The position numbers and the translations under genes are program-made. A stretch of 10,662 nt of DNA from Terriglobales bacterium (GTDB lineage: Bacteria > Acidobacteriota > Terriglobia > Terriglobales > Acidobacteriaceae). Positions 7,647 through 10,662 of this stretch are shown one piece after another. The notes beneath the pieces were generated by a model that saw only the letters and a program-made list of their open reading frames with translations, did not search any database and was not told the DNA's origin. The first letter of the stretch is position 1. Each line of letters starts with the position of its first letter. The DNA lies in assembly GCA_030043575.1 (NCBI GenBank), contig JASHXK010000005.1:1-10662 (forward strand), given 5' to 3'.

Positions 7647-9080
7647 ATGAAATCTTCCCGTCGTGAATTTCTGACCTCTGCGTCTGCTGGTCTGGCGGGC
7701 GCAGCGCTCTATCATGATCGCTACGCTGCCGCCCTCGGCCTCTTTCAGGTCTCCCCGCAAGCTGCTCCCGTCAAGCTGCAAGCCGTGACGCGTACGCTGG
7801 AGATCAACGGCAAATCCGCCAGTGTGTGGGGACTGCTGCAGCCCAACGGAACCCAGGGTCTCCAGTCGGTCTACAACCAGCCCTTTCGGGTGGTGCTCGA
7901 AAACAAACTTACTGAGCCGACGGCGATCCACTGGCACGGCCTCTATCCTCCTAACAATGAGGATGGCGTACCGGGAGTCACGCAGCCAGTCATCCGTCCG
8001 AATGAAAGTTCGTTTTATAACTTCCCGGTGATTCCCGCGGGCACGCACTGGATGCACTCGCATGAGGGATTGCAGGAAGCCCGTCTGCTATCGGCTCCGC
8101 TGATCGTTCACGACTCGTCTGATCAATCGGCGGACGTCCAGCAGGTGATTGTGTTTTTCCGTGACTTCAGCTTCACACCGCCCAACGAAATCTATTCTCA
8201 GCTTCGCGCGCCGAAGAAAGCCATGGCGCCCATGGGCAAGATGGGAGCCAAACCTGACGCTAACGATGTCAACTACGACGCCTACCTCGCCAATGACCGC
8301 ACGCTGGACGATCCCGATGTCGTTCGCGTGGAGAAGTCGGGACGCGTCCGCCTGCGCATCATCAACGGCAGCTCGGGGACAAATTATTTCGTCGATCTCG
8401 GCAGTCTGACGGGAGAGTTGATTGCCACCGACGGTTTACCAGTCAAGCCGATTCGCGCCAGCCGCTTTCCGCTCGCCATCGCGCAGCGCATCGATGTAAT
8501 GGTGCAGATCCCTCCGGGCGGCGGGTCATTCCCCATTCTTGCCTTGCGTGAAGCTTCGAGAGAACAAACCGGCATTTTTCTTGCAACGGCCGGCGCCTCG
8601 ATTACGCGCACGCCAGTGAAGGGTACGACGCCTACCGGGCTTCTGACGCTCGATCAGGAGAGTCAGCTCTCGGCCGTGACTCCGCTGACCACCAAGCCGG
8701 TCGATCAGACTTCTGTCCTGCGTTTGCAGGGCAACATGGCCAAGTACCAGTGGATGATCAACGACATTGTCTTCAACGTGAACAATCCCGGAACGGAGAA
8801 GTCTCAGGTGCAGGTGAAGATGGGACAACGGGTCGCGCTGAGGTTCGTCAATGAGACTCCGATGTCGCACCCGATGCATCTGCACGGCCACGCCTTCGAG
8901 GTCGTCGAAATCAACGGCCGCCCGCTGCGAGGCGCGATGCGCGACACAATTCTCGTGCCCGGAAACGCAACCGTGACCGTCGCCTTCGATGCCAACAATC
9001 CCGGGCTGTGGTTCGTCCACTGCCACATCATTTGGCATTTGGAAGCAGGTATGGCTGCACTGGTGAAATACGAAGCCTGA
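7647..9080 (+). CDS. Tat-exported multicopper oxidase (laccase-like)
   Basis: Copper enzyme that would oxidise phenols, metals or similar one-electron donors and reduce O2 to water in the periplasm; the substrate is not evident from sequence. 477 residues from ATG 7647, chosen because a twin-arginine signal follows at once (SRREFL, R5-R6, then a small-residue hydrophobic stretch). Three cupredoxin-like regions can be outlined: about 45-150, 150-335 and 345-477. All copper motifs are present: HWHG (H95, H97), HWMHSH (H137, H139), HPMHLHGH (H408, H411, H413) and HCHIIWHLEAGM (H458, C459, H460, H464, axial M469). A small Met cluster (M193, M196, M199) lies in a Lys/Pro loop of the middle region. 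Size and architecture resemble CueO/CopA-type and laccase-like oxidases, but no copper-transport gene is adjacent. The serine hydrolase gene follows 36 bases after its stop. Confidence 0.95.
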   Translation: MKSSRREFLTSASAGLAGAALYHDRYAAALGLFQVSPQAAPVKLQAVTRTLEINGKSASVWGLLQPNGTQGLQSVYNQPFRVVLENKLTEPTAIHWHGLYPPNNEDGVPGVTQPVIRPNESSFYNFPVIPAGTHWMHSHEGLQEARLLSAPLIVHDSSDQSADVQQVIVFFRDFSFTPPNEIYSQLRAPKKAMAPMGKMGAKPDANDVNYDAYLANDRTLDDPDVVRVEKSGRVRLRIINGSSGTNYFVDLGSLTGELIATDGLPVKPIRASRFPLAIAQRIDVMVQIPPGGGSFPILALREASREQTGIFLATAGASITRTPVKGTTPTGLLTLDQESQLSAVTPLTTKPVDQTSVLRLQGNMAKYQWMINDIVFNVNNPGTEKSQVQVKMGQRVALRFVNETPMSHPMHLHGHAFEVVEINGRPLRGAMRDTILVPGNATVTVAFDANNPGLWFVHCHIIWHLEAGMAALVKYEA

Positions 9081-9102
9081 AGATTTCGAATGGACCGCCT
9101 AA

Positions 9103-9108
9103 AGGAGG
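9103..9108 (+). promoter_or_regulatory. Strong Shine-Dalgarno deciding a TTG start
   Basis: AGGAGG within AAAGGAGGGT is followed by eight bases and then TTG at 9117. It lies inside the reading frame if translation is begun at ATG 9090, where no comparable site is upstream. This favours the TTG, which also places the signal peptide directly at the amino terminus. Confidence 0.75.
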
Positions 9109-9116
9109 GTCGACAG

Positions 9117-10454
9117 TTGAGGATTGACCGCACCCTTTATCTTCTGGTGTTTTTCGTAGGCCAGGTCTCCGCTCCGTTTGCCCAGATCGGTGCTGACGTC
9201 CCCATCACCGGCAAACCGGCACCCGGCTTCGAAGAGTTCGACCGCGCGGTGGTCGACGTCATCCAACGTGACCACATTCCCGGAGCCGCCATCGCCTTCG
9301 TCAAAGACGGTCGCTTGGTCTACGCCCGCGGCTTCGGCTGGGCCGACGAAGCCGCACGACATCCGATTGCGCCGACCTCAGTCTTTCGGCTTGCCAGCAT
9401 TTCGAAGTCGCTCACTGCCATCGGCATCCTTAAGCTCATTCAGGAAAAGCAGCTCTGCATGCAGCAGAAGGTCTTCACCCCGCCAAACTACAAACCGTCC
9501 GCCGGTGCTGGACCCTGCGGGCGACCTGTCCTCGATCTTCAGCCGGTTAAGTGCTGGGGCTGCACCGTCGATCCCCGCATCTACGACATCACCGTCCAGG
9601 ACCTGATGCAGATGTCGGGCGGCTGGATTACCAGCCGGGATACCGTGAACGCGTGCGGCGTGATGACTCGTGGCAGCGGTGAATGGAGTGTCCAGCGCGC
9701 GCAGCAAGCTCTGCACATGCGCAACCCGCCGACTACCGCTGAGCTGATTCGCTTCGGCATCAGTCACCGACTCGACTTCACCCCCGGCACATGCTTCTCC
9801 TACGCGAATTTCAATTTCACCATCCTGGGACAGGTGATCCAGCGCGTAACCGGCGAGCCTTACGAACAGTGGATGCTAGAGAACGTTCTGCACCCGATGG
9901 GAGCGACCCACGCCAGGGTTTCGCTGCATGGCAACTCGCTGCCCAATGAGGTCAATTATTACAACGTCCTTCCGAATGGCGAGAACCGCCGCTGTTGCGT
10001 CGATATGGTATGGCCGCAGATCGCGGCCGCTGGTGGCTGGACGGCCAGCATCATCGATCTTGCTCACGTGCAGGCCAGCTTGCGCAACGGCATTCCGGAC
10101 CTTAATCCGCTTACGCCGGAAACGATGTCGCTGATGGTCTCGCGGCCGGCGAATCCCAAGTTTGCAGGAAGATTCCAATACTGGACCGACGGCTGGGACT
10201 CGGTGTGGTGTCCGCCGGAATCTGGCGGCCCCAATGGCTGTACGATGCAAACTGTGAGTTGGGAAAAGGGCGGCGACTTCGCGATCGGCACGATTACAAC
10301 CTACGCCTCGTGGTTCAATGGCGTGGGATACGTGCTTCTCTTCAATTCGCACACCCCGACCAACATGCCCGACATCAATCGCCGCCTCATCCAGCCCATG
10401 GTGCGTAGTCGCACCGACTGGCCCAGCTGGGACCTCTTCAAGGAGTATCCGTAG
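9117..10454 (+). CDS. Exported serine hydrolase of the beta-lactamase/penicillin-binding fold
   Basis: Class C beta-lactamase-like hydrolase (beta-lactamase-related Pfam family; includes esterases, D-amino-acid peptidases and amidases), 445 residues from TTG 9117. ATG 9090 would add nine charged residues ahead of the signal. Residues 1-22 form a Sec signal (RTLYLLVFFVGQ, cleavage near AQ/IG). Catalytic elements: S94-I-S-K97 (nucleophile and general base), Y229-A-N231 (YxN), and K384-G-G386 in the position of the KTG box. The mature chain has ten cysteines (114, 134, 146, 149, 180, 226, 293, 294, 365, 375), which is many for this fold; disulfides are plausible outside the cytoplasm. The substrate cannot be assigned; true beta-lactam resistance is not implied. 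It lies 36 bases after the multicopper oxidase and is probably co-transcribed with it. Confidence 0.92.
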   Translation: MRIDRTLYLLVFFVGQVSAPFAQIGADVPITGKPAPGFEEFDRAVVDVIQRDHIPGAAIAFVKDGRLVYARGFGWADEAARHPIAPTSVFRLASISKSLTAIGILKLIQEKQLCMQQKVFTPPNYKPSAGAGPCGRPVLDLQPVKCWGCTVDPRIYDITVQDLMQMSGGWITSRDTVNACGVMTRGSGEWSVQRAQQALHMRNPPTTAELIRFGISHRLDFTPGTCFSYANFNFTILGQVIQRVTGEPYEQWMLENVLHPMGATHARVSLHGNSLPNEVNYYNVLPNGENRRCCVDMVWPQIAAAGGWTASIIDLAHVQASLRNGIPDLNPLTPETMSLMVSRPANPKFAGRFQYWTDGWDSVWCPPESGGPNGCTMQTVSWEKGGDFAIGTITTYASWFNGVGYVLLFNSHTPTNMPDINRRLIQPMVRSRTDWPSWDLFKEYP

Positions 10455-10455
10455 G

Positions 10456-10505
10456 CCCTGCTGTCCCGAGTTCGCAAGGATACGGCTGTGGGACAGAATG
10501 CAGGG
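10456..10505. terminator. Inverted repeat between convergent genes, possible bidirectional terminator
   Basis: CTGTCCC (10461-10467) pairs with GGGACAG (10490-10496), extended by CCCTG (10456-10460) with CAGGG (10501-10505) across a four-base bulge. It begins two bases after the hydrolase stop and lies between two converging genes, where a shared terminator would be expected. The loop is long (22 bases) and no T-run follows, so an intrinsic terminator is only possible. Confidence 0.4.
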
Positions 10506-10576
10506 GGCACTCACCCGTGCCTTCCGAAACCTTTGTGATGTTAGGCGAGTGGGCTACAGATCAGGCTGAATGACTT

Positions 10577-10662
10577 CTACTGCGCCGCCGCTTCATCAGC
10601 CGGCGCAGCTTCTTCGTGAGAAACGGCAGCTACCGGTGGTTTGCCCTCTTTTGCTTCTTCCT
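10577..10662 (-). CDS. C-terminal tail of an unidentified protein (5' part outside window)
   Basis: The minus strand is open from the right edge through 27 codons to a TAG at 10579-10577. The peptide is rich in Ala, Glu and Pro (EEAKEGKPPVAAV at its start, ADEAAAQ at its end), a composition typical of disordered acidic tails rather than random frame translation. Such tails occur on ribosomal proteins, chaperones and others, so the family cannot be named. The gene converges on the serine hydrolase, leaving a 122-base gap with the inverted repeat. Confidence 0.5.
   Translation of the reverse strand, partial: EEAKEGKPPVAAVSHEEAAPADEAAAQ

Noticed and set aside
9876..10514. Minus-strand open frame of 212 codons over the serine hydrolase
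   Set aside because: It is antisense to the hydrolase YxN-to-KGG region, with no motif or ribosome site of its own.
1..10662. CRISPR array, phage, transposon or defence system
   Set aside because: No regularly spaced repeats, integrase, transposase, nuclease or toxin-antitoxin motifs were seen on either strand.

Overview
The window is GC-rich (about 60% by eye) and densely coded. It reads as a chromosomal segment of a Gram-negative soil-type bacterium. Acidobacteriota is my best guess, from the mix of exported M1-type peptidase, Tat-exported multicopper oxidase and periplasmic serine hydrolase, and from the short palindromic spacer repeats. This is an inference from style, not from a marker gene. 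I see no rRNA, tRNA, transposase, phage gene or CRISPR array.

Left third (1-3344, minus strand): one very large hybrid sensor histidine kinase, open across the left edge of the window. Its order is TM, CHASE sensor, TM, coiled coil, PAS, HisKA, HATPase_c, a degenerate receiver, an intact receiver and a partial Hpt domain, so most of a phosphorelay lies in one polypeptide. A 258-base divergent spacer (3345-3602) separates it from the rightward genes.

Middle (3603-4751, plus strand): a small three-TM membrane protein of unknown function, then, after 15 bases, a cytoplasmic RibD_C/DHFR-fold reductase-like protein. They may be co-transcribed.

Right half (4844-10454, plus strand): three exported enzymes. 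The first is an 851-residue M1-fold metallopeptidase with a large N-terminal extension, intact zinc ligands and a lost GxMEN exopeptidase motif. The second is a Tat-signal multicopper oxidase with all copper-binding motifs. The third is a beta-lactamase/PBP-like serine hydrolase with ten cysteines, probably starting at TTG 9117 behind a perfect Shine-Dalgarno. The oxidase and hydrolase are 36 bases apart and probably form an operon. The peptidase is separated from them by a 247-base spacer holding degenerate repeats and two perfect palindromes. At the right edge the last 27 codons of a minus-strand gene with an Ala/Glu-rich tail converge on the hydrolase across an inverted repeat.

No complete, clearly undescribed multi-gene system is evident. 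The oddest items are the peptidase with an altered active-site motif and unknown N-terminal domain, the receiver without its phospho-acceptor, the cysteine-rich hydrolase and the spacer repeats.
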